DNA of 64,000 bases, from contig NC_012963.1 of the NCBI RefSeq assembly GCF_000027005.1, positions 2,728,001-2,792,000 on the forward strand, in the 5' to 3' direction. How positions within the stretch are numbered: position 1 is the stretch's first letter; every line of letters begins with the position of its first letter. The stretch is from Komagataella phaffii GS115 (lineage: Eukaryota; Ascomycota; Pichiomycetes; Pichiales; Pichiaceae). Position numbers and translations under genes: made by a program. Positions 29,392 to 39,873 of the stretch are shown here, piece after piece. Under the pieces are notes generated by a model. It saw nothing but the letters and a program-made list of their open reading frames with translations, was not told the DNA's origin and did no database searches.

Positions 29392-30690
29392 TTAATCATC
29401 AACTTTGACAGCTTGGAAACCCTTACCTCCCACCAGACCAACCCAGTCACCTTTGGAGCTCCATGTGGCGTTGTTCAACTCAATGGTATCGGAGTAAGCC
29501 ATTATAGGCATATCGGATTCGCCATTAGTGTGAACTCGCTTAAGTGAGTTCCCACTTGCCAATGAGTTCGATGAGCTTGTGGTGGTGAGAGGTTTCGACC
29601 CCTCCAGGGCGTTGAAGTCATATATGAACGCTTGACAATCATCCCCCACAGTAAGCAGAAAGTTCTTGTACGGGTGCCACTTGACGCTATTTATGTTGCC
29701 CGCATGATGGTCCAGGATTCTAATAGGAGATCCAGCATACCGCAGGTCGAGAACCACCAACCTGTTGCTGTTTGCTTCGATGGCAGTTATATGGTTTTGG
29801 TTGTAATTGGAAGCACTAATCCTCAACAATGGATGTCGCTTATTGTAAGAAGAGCTCGAAGCATGATCTCCGGACGATGCTGCCGCGTGTGGTTCATAGA
29901 TAATGGTAGATCTGTCTAGACAGCGTAGATCGAACAATCTAACAGAACCATCGTTTCCACAACTGGCAAAAAGGTTCTGGCTATTGTGCAAAAATTGCAC
30001 GTCAAAAACTTCACTATCGTGCGCAATCAACTGTGTCTTAGCGACCCCAGCTCCCTTGGAAACATCCCATAAAGTGCACGTCGTATCTATGGAACAGGTA
30101 ATTATATAGGAGGGGTCGGCACTGCACCAGTCCATGGAAGTCATAGGCGGAAGTTGATGAAAACTCTTATTCTTGGGGTTGGATAAAATTGCTGTCTCCA
30201 CCAATTGTGATATTTCTCCTTCTTCATGGTATTCGTATAGTCGTAAACATTCCGAGGATGTAGCCAGTTTAGGTTCATAACTCCTTCCAGACGCCACCTG
30301 AGGGTCCCACTGTAGTTTGGTCACTGGGTAATTCACAGAAACTTCTCCTGTCTTTGAGAACTGAATGTCCTCATCGTCTCTTTCGTTGATTTCTCTTATG
30401 CCTTTCACGATCTGAACTTTATTCGTCGAATCTTCACTGTAACTACTGAGAGCTACATAATCGTTCGAATTTCCTTGAATATTGGTCCAATCGGAATAGT
30501 ACAATGGGTAATGGGTCTCGTAGTAGGCAGACCTTCGTGGCAGAGAGTTGAAGGTGGGAAGAGCAAACTGCGGCTGAGAATGAAATCCAGCTTGCCGATC
30601 ACCCAGAGTTCCATGAGGATGCTCTTTACTATATGGCGTTCCCTCACTGATCGACTGACGCTTGGAAAAGCCATATAAGTTGTAGTCCAT
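29392..30690 (-). CDS. WD40 protein of the WDR68/DCAF7/YPL247C family
   Basis: This is a beta-propeller scaffold. In animals WDR68 binds DYRK kinases and E3 ligases; the yeast member YPL247C is poorly characterised. The 432 aa protein has the family blocks: NNKVQ-like DSTNKVQIVKG (about 90), YPVTKLQWDP (about 120), SMDWCSADPSYIITCSIDTTCTLWDV (core SIDTTCTLWDV, about 200), KTQLIAHDSEVFDVQF (about 220), GSVRLFDLR, DRSTIIYEP, and GDDCQAFIYDF (about 350). TQLIAHD and DLRCLDRSTIIYEP are nearly identical to animal WDR68. The first 45 residues and a Ser-rich insert (about 265-280) are lineage-specific. Confidence 0.85.
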   Translation of the reverse strand: MDYNLYGFSKRQSISEGTPYSKEHPHGTLGDRQAGFHSQPQFALPTFNSLPRRSAYYETHYPLYYSDWTNIQGNSNDYVALSSYSEDSTNKVQIVKGIREINERDDEDIQFSKTGEVSVNYPVTKLQWDPQVASGRSYEPKLATSSECLRLYEYHEEGEISQLVETAILSNPKNKSFHQLPPMTSMDWCSADPSYIITCSIDTTCTLWDVSKGAGVAKTQLIAHDSEVFDVQFLHNSQNLFASCGNDGSVRLFDLRCLDRSTIIYEPHAAASSGDHASSSSYNKRHPLLRISASNYNQNHITAIEANSNRLVVLDLRYAGSPIRILDHHAGNINSVKWHPYKNFLLTVGDDCQAFIYDFNALEGSKPLTTTSSSNSLASGNSLKRVHTNGESDMPIMAYSDTIELNNATWSSKGDWVGLVGGKGFQAVKVDD

Positions 30691-30932
30691 GATGTTCTTG
30701 GGGCAATGAAAGGAGAATCAGTTCAGTGCAGTTGACAGATCGCGTGCAGGAACAGGTCGGGTGGAAAGCTAGAAGGGATTTTTCTGATTTTCTGGACAGA
30801 GGAATGAAATTTCCCTTGGCGCGGTGAAGGAAAACGCTAAATCTGAGGGCCGTGTGCCACTGAAATCTTATTGTTTGGCCACATTACTCACACATTCAAC
30901 ACCCTTGCAGGTTTCAACTCGCTTAAGAACTA

Positions 30933-31376
30933 ATGTCTTTCAAAGGAAAGAGACTGGCTAAGGAATACAAGGACCTAGTATCCAATCAGGTACCCGGAAT
31001 CACATGCGAAGCTACTGATAGTTTTGATACTTTGGTCATCCAAGTTTCAGTCTTGGACAACCCACTTTATATTGATGACAGTTACAGATTGAGATTTATA
31101 TTCTCTGACAAATACCCATTTTCCCCGCCACAAGTTCAATTCATTGACAAGATCCCCATACACCCTCATATATACTCCAATGGCCATATCTGCCTGAACA
31201 TTTTGGGTAACGATTGGACCCCTTCCCAGACAGTGGCATCCATATCCATGAGTGTGCAAAGTATGCTTGCAAGCAACAACTTGAACCAGAGGCCACCAGA
31301 CGACGACAATTATGTAAAACATGCACCTGAAAACCCCCAGCATAGCTCATTTTACTACCACGATGATACTGTTTAA
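30933..31376 (+). CDS. Ubiquitin-conjugating enzyme, UBE2W type
   Basis: This small E2 has 147 aa with the UBC fold. The catalytic Cys87 lies in HPHIYSNGHICLNIL. The segment has HPH where most E2s have HPN, a hallmark of UBE2W, the E2 that ubiquitinates free N-terminal alpha-amino groups. The remaining UBE2W traits are the pattern YPFSPPQVQF, the block NDWTPSQTVASISMSVQSMLAS, RPPDD, and the C-terminal YHDDT that UBE2W shares. I know of no clear S. cerevisiae orthologue, while fission yeast has one (Ubc16). The ATG at 30933 gives a normal-length E2. It is convergent with SGS1, 33 bp apart. Confidence 0.85.
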   Translation: MSFKGKRLAKEYKDLVSNQVPGITCEATDSFDTLVIQVSVLDNPLYIDDSYRLRFIFSDKYPFSPPQVQFIDKIPIHPHIYSNGHICLNILGNDWTPSQTVASISMSVQSMLASNNLNQRPPDDDNYVKHAPENPQHSSFYYHDDTV

Positions 31377-31409
31377 CGAATAGAACTGAAGCTTTCCTTG
31401 AAGTAGATG

Positions 31410-34400
31410 TCACTTCATAACCTTGATGGAAGAGCTCTTTTTGCGTCGCCTGAAGGGTTTTTTCCTGCCATTGTGATGATTCCCACTGGTGCGTTGTTGG
31501 GATGTGGAAGCTGGCATGGGTTTAGTGCTGGAAGCTTGAGATGCATCGAATACACTGCTTAGTTGAGTTAGGATCTGCTTATCTCTTTCAGTAGGAGCCC
31601 TGGGGGCAAAATATGGTGAATTATGCTGGTTTTGATCTTGTTCAGCATTGCCTGTGAGGATTTCTAATTGATAGTCCTTATATCCGGCTTGCCGTATATT
31701 CATTAATGCCTTCAATTTGGTTCTGAATAGCTTGAAATATTGTAATTGATGAGGGTTCATACCTGCCAATGATTGAAATTCCTGCTCATTTTGGGGCAGT
31801 TTGAATGCCATATCCCTTAGGCTTTCGTCACTGACTAATGTCGCAGAGGATTTCCATCCAATCTCATGTAGACGACGACTGCGGATGTCATTCAACTCTC
31901 TGTAACAGTATTCAACATGGGCTTCTTCTTCTCTAATGGAGAATGCCCTCTTTGGCAAGACAATAGGCGAAGTGGATTGTTGATTCTTCAAGATAGAAGA
32001 AGCGGAAAGAAAAGAACTTTCGCTTCCATTATACCTAAAGTTGGCCAGTTCGTTGGAAACAGCAGGTTGAACTCTTGTCAGCTTAGCCTTGGATGCCGGC
32101 TTTGACGTGGGCTTGTTGGGAGCCTTGGTACGATCAATGGCTGTTGAAAATGCCACTACAATCTTTCTGGTTCCACACAATACCGAATTGGCATGTTTCC
32201 CAAGTTTAATATAATTGCAGGCAAACCCTGCACCATTCATCACTGAGTACTCCATGAGAATCTGCTCATATATAAGATGAAAGAAAATTCTTTCAACGTC
32301 TCCTTTGTTTATGTTTCTACCTTTACCATAGTAGGGATTACTATCATGGCCCGAAGACATCACCTTGTTGCTTTTCGACCCTCTAAATAGATCTTGACAA
32401 TACAGCAGCGTGATTTTTTCATCTTGTAAACTCTTCACAAGGTTAACCATGTCACGAGCAAAGTTGGTTACATCTCTTTCTTCGGTAGTCGAATCGTTCC
32501 CTTTAACGCAATTGTCACATTGCTTTTGACAATCCTTCTTATCAAAGTTCTCGTTAAAGTATTGCAGTACTTGCTGCCTTCTGCAATCTGTGCCATTCTC
32601 GCAGTATTGAATCACCTTACGCAATTTATTTAGGTGATTTTCTTTATTTTCCCTGGTCAAATCAACGTCTTTTTGAATCATCGTCTGTAAAGTCCTCACA
32701 TCTCTGTAACTGTAAAACATGATGCAATCAGAATGATTTCCGTCTCTTCCAGCTCGCCCTGTTTCCTGATAATATCCCTCAAGCGTTCTAGGAACGGTTA
32801 AATGAATAACGAATCGGACATCTGGCTTGTCAATACCCATTCCAAAAGCGATAGTTGCACAAATCACTCTAATTTTGTCGGATTGCCAAGCAGATTGTAC
32901 TGCAAAGCGATCTTCAGTCGTCATTCCAGCATGATAGAAAGAACATTTGATACCATTCTGAATCAGACGGGCACTAGTTTGTTCACATGAGTTCTTAGAG
33001 TGACAGTAAATGATACCAGTTTGATTACGATATTGCCCATTGATCATATTAGTAATCTCATCTAGATGAGTTTTCGTTTTCACCTGAACTTTGTAAAAAA
33101 GATTTGTCCGGTTGAAACTTTGTTTGAAACATTGTGGCTTATTCAGACCTAGATTGTGAACAATGTCCATAACAACGTGCTCGTTAGCGGTGGCTGTCAG
33201 CGCCATAACAGGTATATCCGGATACTCTTTCTTGAAGTAGTTCAATGTTTTGTAATCTGGGCGGAAGTCGTGGCCCCAAGACGAAACACAGTGGGCTTCA
33301 TCTACAACAATTCTTGCTAACTTGCCAATTCTATGAAGCCGCTTCAAAGAGCTTCTAGCTTGATTGCTGGCACTGATCATTTCCGGAGACAAGTAGATCA
33401 AATCCAGATCTCCGCTGTTCAGCAGGTCAAACATCTGTCGACGCTCTTGCACAGTACCTTTGGAATTGATCATTCCTGCCTTGATCTTGTTAGCTATCAA
33501 ATGTTCTACTTGATCTTGCATCAAAGATATCAATGGAGAAACAACAACAGTTGTTCCTCGAGTGCTTCCTGATTGGACTAAAGCCGGCAGTTGATAGCAT
33601 AAAGATTTTCCTCCTCCTGTTGGCATCAAAACAAACACATCTTCTCCTGACAATGTGGCGTTGACAGCTTCCAACTGGTTAGATCTGAAAGATTCTAATT
33701 TGAAAGTCTCCCTAAGAATGTAAAAGACTTCATCTGTCCAAGGATACTTATGAGTTTCTGTACTAAATCTCCTGTGACTATCTTCAAATTGAGGTAACTC
33801 CTCATTATGAGACGAGAGTCCGACAGTAGAATCAGTCTTCCCACCTGACAGATTTACTAGCTCATGTTCGTCATCGCTATTTAAATCAAAAAGTTCTTCA
33901 GTTTGAAGTTCCTTTTTGATATTTTGAGTGTTGATTTCCCTTTCTTCATTATACTGGACAACATCTATCACTTCAATGCTGCTATCACTTTCGATCTCCT
34001 CATCATCGGAAAACTCTACTCCTTTGAGAACGTCATAATCATTTTGAGGAGCACTATCGTCAATTATATCCACCTCCTCGTCTACCGAGTCTTTGAGGTT
34101 TTCCAGCTCTTCCTTAGAAACGCGTGGTATTTGATGCTCAGTGAAATCCCCATCAACGGATTTTGTATACTCCACATAGTCTGCATCTTCACTCATTTCG
34201 TCTTCGAACACACTCCCTTTGTTAGATCGTCCATCTTCATGCACTACAAAATTCTGGAGAAGCATTTGTTCCTCCTCGTCCATGGGCAGTATTTCGTGTT
34301 CCTGTGTCTGTATTCTTGAAGAGTCGTCGTTGTGTTCAAGCTCGTTGGTGACATCTGCAATTGAATCACCAAACGTGAGATCAATGTCTGCATCGCTAAA

Positions 34401-35318
34401 GTCATCCAGTAAGGAGTCTGGATATGGTTCTCTAAAAGGATTGTGAGGTTGTGGTTGAGTGGGAGACAATGGACTTTCAGGATTAACGGGGTGGTTATCT
34501 ATTTCTGGTGCATTACTGTCATTGTTTCCTTCCTGTTCTGTAGTTTTCTCCGTCGTGTTGTGTTTTTTGCCCTTCAAGTTGGAAATTGTTGTCATTAGGT
34601 TCGTTATCTGTAAGTCCAATCTATCGATCTCAAGTTGCAACTCTGCTCTTTTAGAGCATTTGTCTTCTTCCGAGAGTTTTCTGCTATTCGTTATCGCATC
34701 TCTTTCCTCAAGTATCTGTATTTTGCTTTGGAACATTTCCATAAGTGTCTCTTGATTAGCTAATATGTCCACTAATTCCTGTTTTTTCAATTTGTTCAAT
34801 GACGGGTTAGATTTGGTTGTGGTTGGCTCTACGAATGGAGATTTAGTAACCTTCGCTCGCTTAGCTGGGGCGTCCGATTTTGACTGTTCGGCTCTTTTGG
34901 TTCTTTTCTGTGTAAGATTTTCCTTAGAAGGCACTAGGTGCTCCTCATCCGATACATCATCTGTAAGATCTATGGCCTGTGGTAATTGCTGAGCAGAGTT
35001 TCTAGTTATGGGGGCCATCTGTGGCTTGTAGCTTTTCAAAGTAGATACCCGACGAGTCGAGTCCACAGTGTGTAAAGCAGAAAGAGAATTTTCTACTGGG
35101 CCAGTGGCTCCATTACTCTGTGTCTGTGTTTGTGGTTGTAACGGAGCTGAATTTTTGTTAAGAGAAGGAGAGGCAGCTAAAGGTGCTGTTAATCGTATGG
35201 TTGAACCACTCTCCTTTGCCACATTCTGCAGTCTTTCCAAGACATTCTTAGGCGGAATGTTCTCCTTGGTCTTCTCCAACCACCCCAAATGCTCTCGGAT
35301 GTTTGTGGTGAAGGCCAT
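31410..35318 (-). CDS. SGS1: Sgs1, RecQ-family DNA helicase
   Basis: This 3'-5' helicase works with Top3-Rmi1 to dissolve double Holliday junctions and with Dna2 in end resection. It is 1302 aa from Met at 35318, which begins NIREHLGWLEKTKE, resembling the Top3/Rmi1-binding start of yeast Sgs1; an earlier in-frame ATG is at 35366. A long acidic disordered region (about 60-510) precedes the helicase. Motifs are Walker A MPTGGGKSLCYQLP (about 565), DEAH box VVDEAHCVSSWGHDFRPDY (about 671), and motif VI QETGRAGRDG. After these come the RecQ-Ct zinc cysteines (DCRRQQ, CQKQCDNC) and the HRDC domain (about 1137-1210). The tail is basic (GRKKPFRRRKK), as in S. cerevisiae. Confidence 0.95.
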   Translation of the reverse strand: MAFTTNIREHLGWLEKTKENIPPKNVLERLQNVAKESGSTIRLTAPLAASPSLNKNSAPLQPQTQTQSNGATGPVENSLSALHTVDSTRRVSTLKSYKPQMAPITRNSAQQLPQAIDLTDDVSDEEHLVPSKENLTQKRTKRAEQSKSDAPAKRAKVTKSPFVEPTTTKSNPSLNKLKKQELVDILANQETLMEMFQSKIQILEERDAITNSRKLSEEDKCSKRAELQLEIDRLDLQITNLMTTISNLKGKKHNTTEKTTEQEGNNDSNAPEIDNHPVNPESPLSPTQPQPHNPFREPYPDSLLDDFSDADIDLTFGDSIADVTNELEHNDDSSRIQTQEHEILPMDEEEQMLLQNFVVHEDGRSNKGSVFEDEMSEDADYVEYTKSVDGDFTEHQIPRVSKEELENLKDSVDEEVDIIDDSAPQNDYDVLKGVEFSDDEEIESDSSIEVIDVVQYNEEREINTQNIKKELQTEELFDLNSDDEHELVNLSGGKTDSTVGLSSHNEELPQFEDSHRRFSTETHKYPWTDEVFYILRETFKLESFRSNQLEAVNATLSGEDVFVLMPTGGGKSLCYQLPALVQSGSTRGTTVVVSPLISLMQDQVEHLIANKIKAGMINSKGTVQERRQMFDLLNSGDLDLIYLSPEMISASNQARSSLKRLHRIGKLARIVVDEAHCVSSWGHDFRPDYKTLNYFKKEYPDIPVMALTATANEHVVMDIVHNLGLNKPQCFKQSFNRTNLFYKVQVKTKTHLDEITNMINGQYRNQTGIIYCHSKNSCEQTSARLIQNGIKCSFYHAGMTTEDRFAVQSAWQSDKIRVICATIAFGMGIDKPDVRFVIHLTVPRTLEGYYQETGRAGRDGNHSDCIMFYSYRDVRTLQTMIQKDVDLTRENKENHLNKLRKVIQYCENGTDCRRQQVLQYFNENFDKKDCQKQCDNCVKGNDSTTEERDVTNFARDMVNLVKSLQDEKITLLYCQDLFRGSKSNKVMSSGHDSNPYYGKGRNINKGDVERIFFHLIYEQILMEYSVMNGAGFACNYIKLGKHANSVLCGTRKIVVAFSTAIDRTKAPNKPTSKPASKAKLTRVQPAVSNELANFRYNGSESSFLSASSILKNQQSTSPIVLPKRAFSIREEEAHVEYCYRELNDIRSRRLHEIGWKSSATLVSDESLRDMAFKLPQNEQEFQSLAGMNPHQLQYFKLFRTKLKALMNIRQAGYKDYQLEILTGNAEQDQNQHNSPYFAPRAPTERDKQILTQLSSVFDASQASSTKPMPASTSQQRTSGNHHNGRKKPFRRRKKSSSIKVMK

Positions 35319-35488
35319 AGAGTGGGAGTTGCGGAGAAAAGGTTGATTAACGATTAAGTAAATCATCAACGCGGTACGCTTAAATAAATACTCGATGCCA
35401 GATGTCGAGCTCAGAAACGGTTTGAGTATTATTTATGTACATGAAATTCGATGCTGGATCTGACTGAAAAGTTCGTCCAGTCAACCTT

Positions 35489-38356
35489 CTATATACAGGA
35501 TGGGGATCGTAAGAGTAGGTTTCCCTCCAGCAGGTCAATGTCCTCAACGTATGCGTCTTCAATAATATCTCCTATCTTGAGAGTGCCAATCATACGGGCT
35601 CCAGGGTGACTCTTTTCGTCGGATCTTTTGAGAGTACATCGGACTCCATAGTCGAGAAGCGACACCTCTACGGTACCTGCGCTGGAGACATTGGAAAGAA
35701 ATACACATTTGAAAAACTTCTGCTGGTCCCCTTTGAACTGACTCAGGTGACGGAAGGTGAAAAAAGCCTTAGACCTGTCCATCGTAGATCGTATCTGGTG
35801 CTCCTTGAACTTGAGATGCAAAATGATGTAATCCAAATTGGCAGGCGTAAACAGGAGTTCCTTGTCGTTCAGTAAGAAAGACTGCAACTGCCAATGTATT
35901 GCTAAATCGGTGAATCTTCTCAGCGGAGAAGTGACTGTGCAGTATCTGGAGATCCCCAGAGATTCGTGGGGTCGTGGTGTAGATGAAAAGGATGATAATC
36001 CCATAAAATTCATCATCATGATTCGTTGTGTCAAAGGCACATTTACACAGGTCTGCGACTGCCTGAACATCTCAATGACTTCGGGTGCACGTTGCTTGGA
36101 CTGAATAATTCGATAGATACTGGGGATCTTTCTTCGTGCACAAAACTCACCTACGCTAGCGTTTGTAGCAATCATTAGCTCGGACACCAGAATTTGGGAT
36201 TTGGAAAATGATTGATTGTCAAAAATGAGACTGAGTTCTTCCCCAACTTTCTCAACTTTGACAAGTCTTTTTGAAATAGGAGAGAAATTCAAAGCTCCTT
36301 TTTTGAATCTATGATTTTTCAGATTAGTACTCACAGTGAACATCCTGTGAATATCTGTACTCAGTTTCTCCTTGCTAATGTCATGCTTTTTTGAGAGCTC
36401 CTCCAAAAATGAATCATTCCCCTTCAATATTTCATCGACTTCGTCATATGTTAATTTTACAAAGTTTGTCTCTAATGCGGCATAAATCTGAGTCTTTTCA
36501 GATTCTATTTTGTTTTTCTTTGTGTTATAAGATAGTTCAAAGCACATTGTTCTCACTGGCTGACCTTTCTTGGTTAATTCGACATTTTTTACAAAAGATC
36601 TGGGTAACATAGGAATGTGTCTGTCGTTTGTGTCTGGGAAATAATGGGTATATGCTCTTCTGAAGCCTATTTTGGATAGTGTTGAATCCAGATCTAGTCT
36701 TGAACCAGGATCAGCTATGTGAGTCCTAATTGTCCAGTTATCACCATTCTCAGTTATTGATACTCCATCGTCGATTTCCAAAGCATCAACCCCATCAATA
36801 GTGTATATAGTGTCATTGAAAGTCTTTCTGATCTTGCCAAGCGGGTCAGTGGTATCTTTAAACTCCAGATTATCGTAATAGTTTTGCTCTTGGGTGCTAG
36901 TTTCAGAAACATTGGTATGCGGCTTTGCTAGTTCATTGGACCATTCAGTTGGATCCGTATTGAGCTCTATTTCTTTTAAAAGAGTCAATAATTCATATAC
37001 TGTGCTTCTAGTGATAAAATCATTTTTAAACTTGTGAGTGTTTCTTAAGATTCTGACAATCAGTGATTCAAGAAGAGGAAGATTGGAATAATCGTTCCCA
37101 GAATAATCTTTCAACAGGTTGATGACTTGAGGATATAGATCCGGTTGTACTAAGTCAGTGTCGCCTCTTACCTTCGAGTCAATATACCGTACTAGTTCTG
37201 GCAAAAGAGTCTTATCCTCTTTCATTTTCAAGAGAATGCGATCTTGTTCCACCACTTTCGGAAGTGGGATAATCGTAACTTCTAATGGTAGTCCAACGCT
37301 GGTAATAGAATGCTTGTAAAGTTTGGAATTCTTTCTGAGACATAGTACCAAAGAAAGAAATGCAGAGATGTTGATATTCTTCGAAGATTCAAAAGATCCC
37401 TGTACATTCTTTCCTAAAGGAAAGTTTTGAAAGGGAAGATAATTAAATGTGTAGTCCTCGCCAAAGACTTCAATGGCTATTTTCTGGTACACGTTGACTG
37501 GACTCTCACCAGATGTTAACATCGTGGCCACTTTGTTCAAATCAAGACGATTGCAGGCATCAAGAAGCTCAAAAACACCTATCTGATATGGTCCCTCGGA
37601 TGATTGTAACAGATTGTGTAGAAACTCTAACTTCATATTTAGTTCAGGCAACTTTTTCCACGCATCTGCCATAAAGTTCACTAGATATTTGGTAATGATC
37701 TTTGTGGGTGATTTGGCAGAAATAAAAGTGTTTACTTTGCTTGAGCTAGCAGTGAGTAAAGAACTATCCACTGGTTCCTCTAAAGCCGCTTTCGGGTTTC
37801 CAACTGGTGGTAGGTCAGATATTTCTTCGGGAATCACCAGATTACGAAGCCATTTTGTTGGAAAAACTTGTGGAAATCGTAACTTTGAAGACAACGAAGA
37901 AAGAAACAAAATTTCCCCTTGGTCAGTAATCAAAGTGTAACGTGGGTCGGACGGAGAGTTAGGAATCTGTACAACTACTGCCAATCTGGTACCCACATTG
38001 GGAGTTAAGGCTATCACATCTCCAACTGAAATATGGGTGTGCAAACAAGCGGAAACCTTGAAACTGTTTGCAACTTTCCCGAAATGAGAAACAAGAGCGT
38101 TCTGTATAGTGTTTAATGAGGACTGTGCGCTTAGGGTGTCCTTGGGGAACATTTTGGACCTCCAAACCATATCTGGTTTTGTCACTCTCAACATATTTCT
38201 TATCAAAGACTCACTTCGTAGTTGAGACAGCTTCTTTGGAAGTCCCTCCTTCTTATTGGATAATGGAGGACTTGTGCTCTGTCTTCTAATCAACTCCAGG
38301 CAATGCCTAGCCCTTGAGTATGGGACCTTGGCAAGAACCATCTGAGAAGAGCCCAT
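35489..38356 (-). CDS. DSS1: Mitochondrial 3'-5' exoribonuclease Dss1/Msu1 (RNase II family)
   Basis: This is the RNase subunit of the mitochondrial degradosome, partner of the Suv3 helicase, which degrades and processes mitochondrial RNA. The 955 aa protein (969 in S. cerevisiae) has a basic N-terminus (VPYSRARHCLELIRRQ) suiting mitochondrial import and a divergent N-terminal half. Its RNB catalytic domain starts near residue 510, with the metal-binding Asp cluster in DALEIDDGVSI (about 517-527) and HIADPGSRLD. RHIPMLPRSFV and the late block ISRYCTVTSPLRRFTDLAIHWQ follow, and an S1-like C-terminus ends the protein. The symbol MSU1 is a synonym. Confidence 0.9.
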   Translation of the reverse strand: MGSSQMVLAKVPYSRARHCLELIRRQSTSPPLSNKKEGLPKKLSQLRSESLIRNMLRVTKPDMVWRSKMFPKDTLSAQSSLNTIQNALVSHFGKVANSFKVSACLHTHISVGDVIALTPNVGTRLAVVVQIPNSPSDPRYTLITDQGEILFLSSLSSKLRFPQVFPTKWLRNLVIPEEISDLPPVGNPKAALEEPVDSSLLTASSSKVNTFISAKSPTKIITKYLVNFMADAWKKLPELNMKLEFLHNLLQSSEGPYQIGVFELLDACNRLDLNKVATMLTSGESPVNVYQKIAIEVFGEDYTFNYLPFQNFPLGKNVQGSFESSKNINISAFLSLVLCLRKNSKLYKHSITSVGLPLEVTIIPLPKVVEQDRILLKMKEDKTLLPELVRYIDSKVRGDTDLVQPDLYPQVINLLKDYSGNDYSNLPLLESLIVRILRNTHKFKNDFITRSTVYELLTLLKEIELNTDPTEWSNELAKPHTNVSETSTQEQNYYDNLEFKDTTDPLGKIRKTFNDTIYTIDGVDALEIDDGVSITENGDNWTIRTHIADPGSRLDLDSTLSKIGFRRAYTHYFPDTNDRHIPMLPRSFVKNVELTKKGQPVRTMCFELSYNTKKNKIESEKTQIYAALETNFVKLTYDEVDEILKGNDSFLEELSKKHDISKEKLSTDIHRMFTVSTNLKNHRFKKGALNFSPISKRLVKVEKVGEELSLIFDNQSFSKSQILVSELMIATNASVGEFCARRKIPSIYRIIQSKQRAPEVIEMFRQSQTCVNVPLTQRIMMMNFMGLSSFSSTPRPHESLGISRYCTVTSPLRRFTDLAIHWQLQSFLLNDKELLFTPANLDYIILHLKFKEHQIRSTMDRSKAFFTFRHLSQFKGDQQKFFKCVFLSNVSSAGTVEVSLLDYGVRCTLKRSDEKSHPGARMIGTLKIGDIIEDAYVEDIDLLEGNLLLRSPSCI

Positions 38357-38458
38357 AAACTAGTTTAGACAGAAATATCAGAGGGCCGCGAAGGAAATTT
38401 TCCTTGCATATTTCATTCCTTACAACTAAACTATACCTAGAAGTGCAGGAAAAGCACC

Positions 38459-39700
38459 ATGAGCACACCCCAGCAGAATAGACCAGTGGCTTCCGGCACT
38501 TCAGCAAGTTCAAAAGGACCAAGAAGAAGGAAGCCACGAAACGGGAAAGGTCCCTCCAAACTTCAACAGATCACTCGTCTTATCAATCAATTTCCACCTC
38601 TTACAATTAACGGAATAGCTGTCACCGGCTTGAAAGAGACAGTGCCGGAATACATAAAAAGACTATCTGAGAAAGAGGAATGGATCTACTTGTCGTTTCT
38701 TTTGCGACCTGAAGCAGATTTTCCTTTTGAGTTGGAGTTTTTGAGTATTTCACTAGGTATTCCTCCAAAGTTATCAACCAGACCAGAGATCGCTGTGCTG
38801 AATGACGACATTCCAAGAGGCTACAGCCTAAATATTGAGAGCGGTTTTAAAGCTGTTGCCAACAAGGCAGTCAACTTAAAAACAAGAAGCTCAAACCCCA
38901 AAGGAAAGGGCAAGCCTACTGGCGGCGTTCTTCCAAATAATGATGATGACGACCTGGAACTTGTGGGAATGGATTTACTGGGAATGATTTTGACGCTAAG
39001 AAAATACCTTGAAAAACTTTTATCTCAGAAGAAGAAAGAAACAATAAAAATAGTCAAATCTACCAGCGTCAAAGGTGACAGTTCGGGACAAAAATCTGAA
39101 AAGTCCCTGCCTCAACCGAAAAAAGAGAAAGAACAGAAAGAATCTAATATACCCAAGCACATTCGAAACCTAAGAGAGTATGAGTTGGCCCGTTTAGAGG
39201 CCCGTTTGAAACCGTTCAACATTCGCAAATTCAAAGAGAACAACTACAACACCGTTTATATAATGACTTTACAATTCAACCCCATCGTGATCAACATCGA
39301 AGATATGGAGAAAAGCATACACTCGTTGCCTATTCGACTTTCTATACCCAAGGATTATTTATCCAATGCAAAGAAGCCAGTCAAACTAGACGTAATCATG
39401 ACAGATCCAATAATAACTAACCTGACGTCATCTTCAGATAAAGGTTACATGTTAGTGTTGAGTAAGCTGCTAAGCAATATTATGAACAATTTTACAACGA
39501 TGGCGACTGAAGATCTGAAGAGAAATGTGGATTCTCTGGAACAGACCGACAGCACTGTCCAACCTGAAACACTTGATACCATCAGTCTTCCCCACACAGT
39601 TACCAGTCAAATGAATTATTTCATTGTTCACATCGAAAAGTTTCTTCTAGAGCGAAGGGATTTTTCCAAATGGTACGAGCTTATGAGGAGTTTGACCTAG
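38459..39700 (+). CDS. Conserved-looking hypothetical protein, 413 aa
   Basis: I do not recognise this gene. It has a basic low-complexity start (GPRRRKPRNGKGPSK), then an ordered region (about 35-140) with PFELEFLSISLGIPPKLSTRPEI and DDIPRGYSLNIESGF, which vaguely recalls an RWD/E2-like beta-sheet. Acidic and Lys-rich coiled linkers (about 160-240) follow, then a second folded part (about 250-413) ending FSKWYELMRSLT. No signal peptide or membrane span is seen. It is divergent from DSS1 across only 102 bp, so they share a promoter. Function is unknown; translation- or ubiquitin-related roles would be guesses. Confidence 0.7.
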   Translation: MSTPQQNRPVASGTSASSKGPRRRKPRNGKGPSKLQQITRLINQFPPLTINGIAVTGLKETVPEYIKRLSEKEEWIYLSFLLRPEADFPFELEFLSISLGIPPKLSTRPEIAVLNDDIPRGYSLNIESGFKAVANKAVNLKTRSSNPKGKGKPTGGVLPNNDDDDLELVGMDLLGMILTLRKYLEKLLSQKKKETIKIVKSTSVKGDSSGQKSEKSLPQPKKEKEQKESNIPKHIRNLREYELARLEARLKPFNIRKFKENNYNTVYIMTLQFNPIVINIEDMEKSIHSLPIRLSIPKDYLSNAKKPVKLDVIMTDPIITNLTSSSDKGYMLVLSKLLSNIMNNFTTMATEDLKRNVDSLEQTDSTVQPETLDTISLPHTVTSQMNYFIVHIEKFLLERRDFSKWYELMRSLT

Positions 39701-39873
39701 GCAGGAACTACTATCTACCACATATGTATCAGTCCATTTTCAATACCTTTCTACACCCCAAAATGTTCTAGTCCTACTCACATGTTTCATATGGTTGAAG
39801 CCGCGAAACTCTGGATGCGCTAGATATCGTAAAGCCTAATCTGGAAATCTTCTCTGTTGTCTCTGATCTCCCT

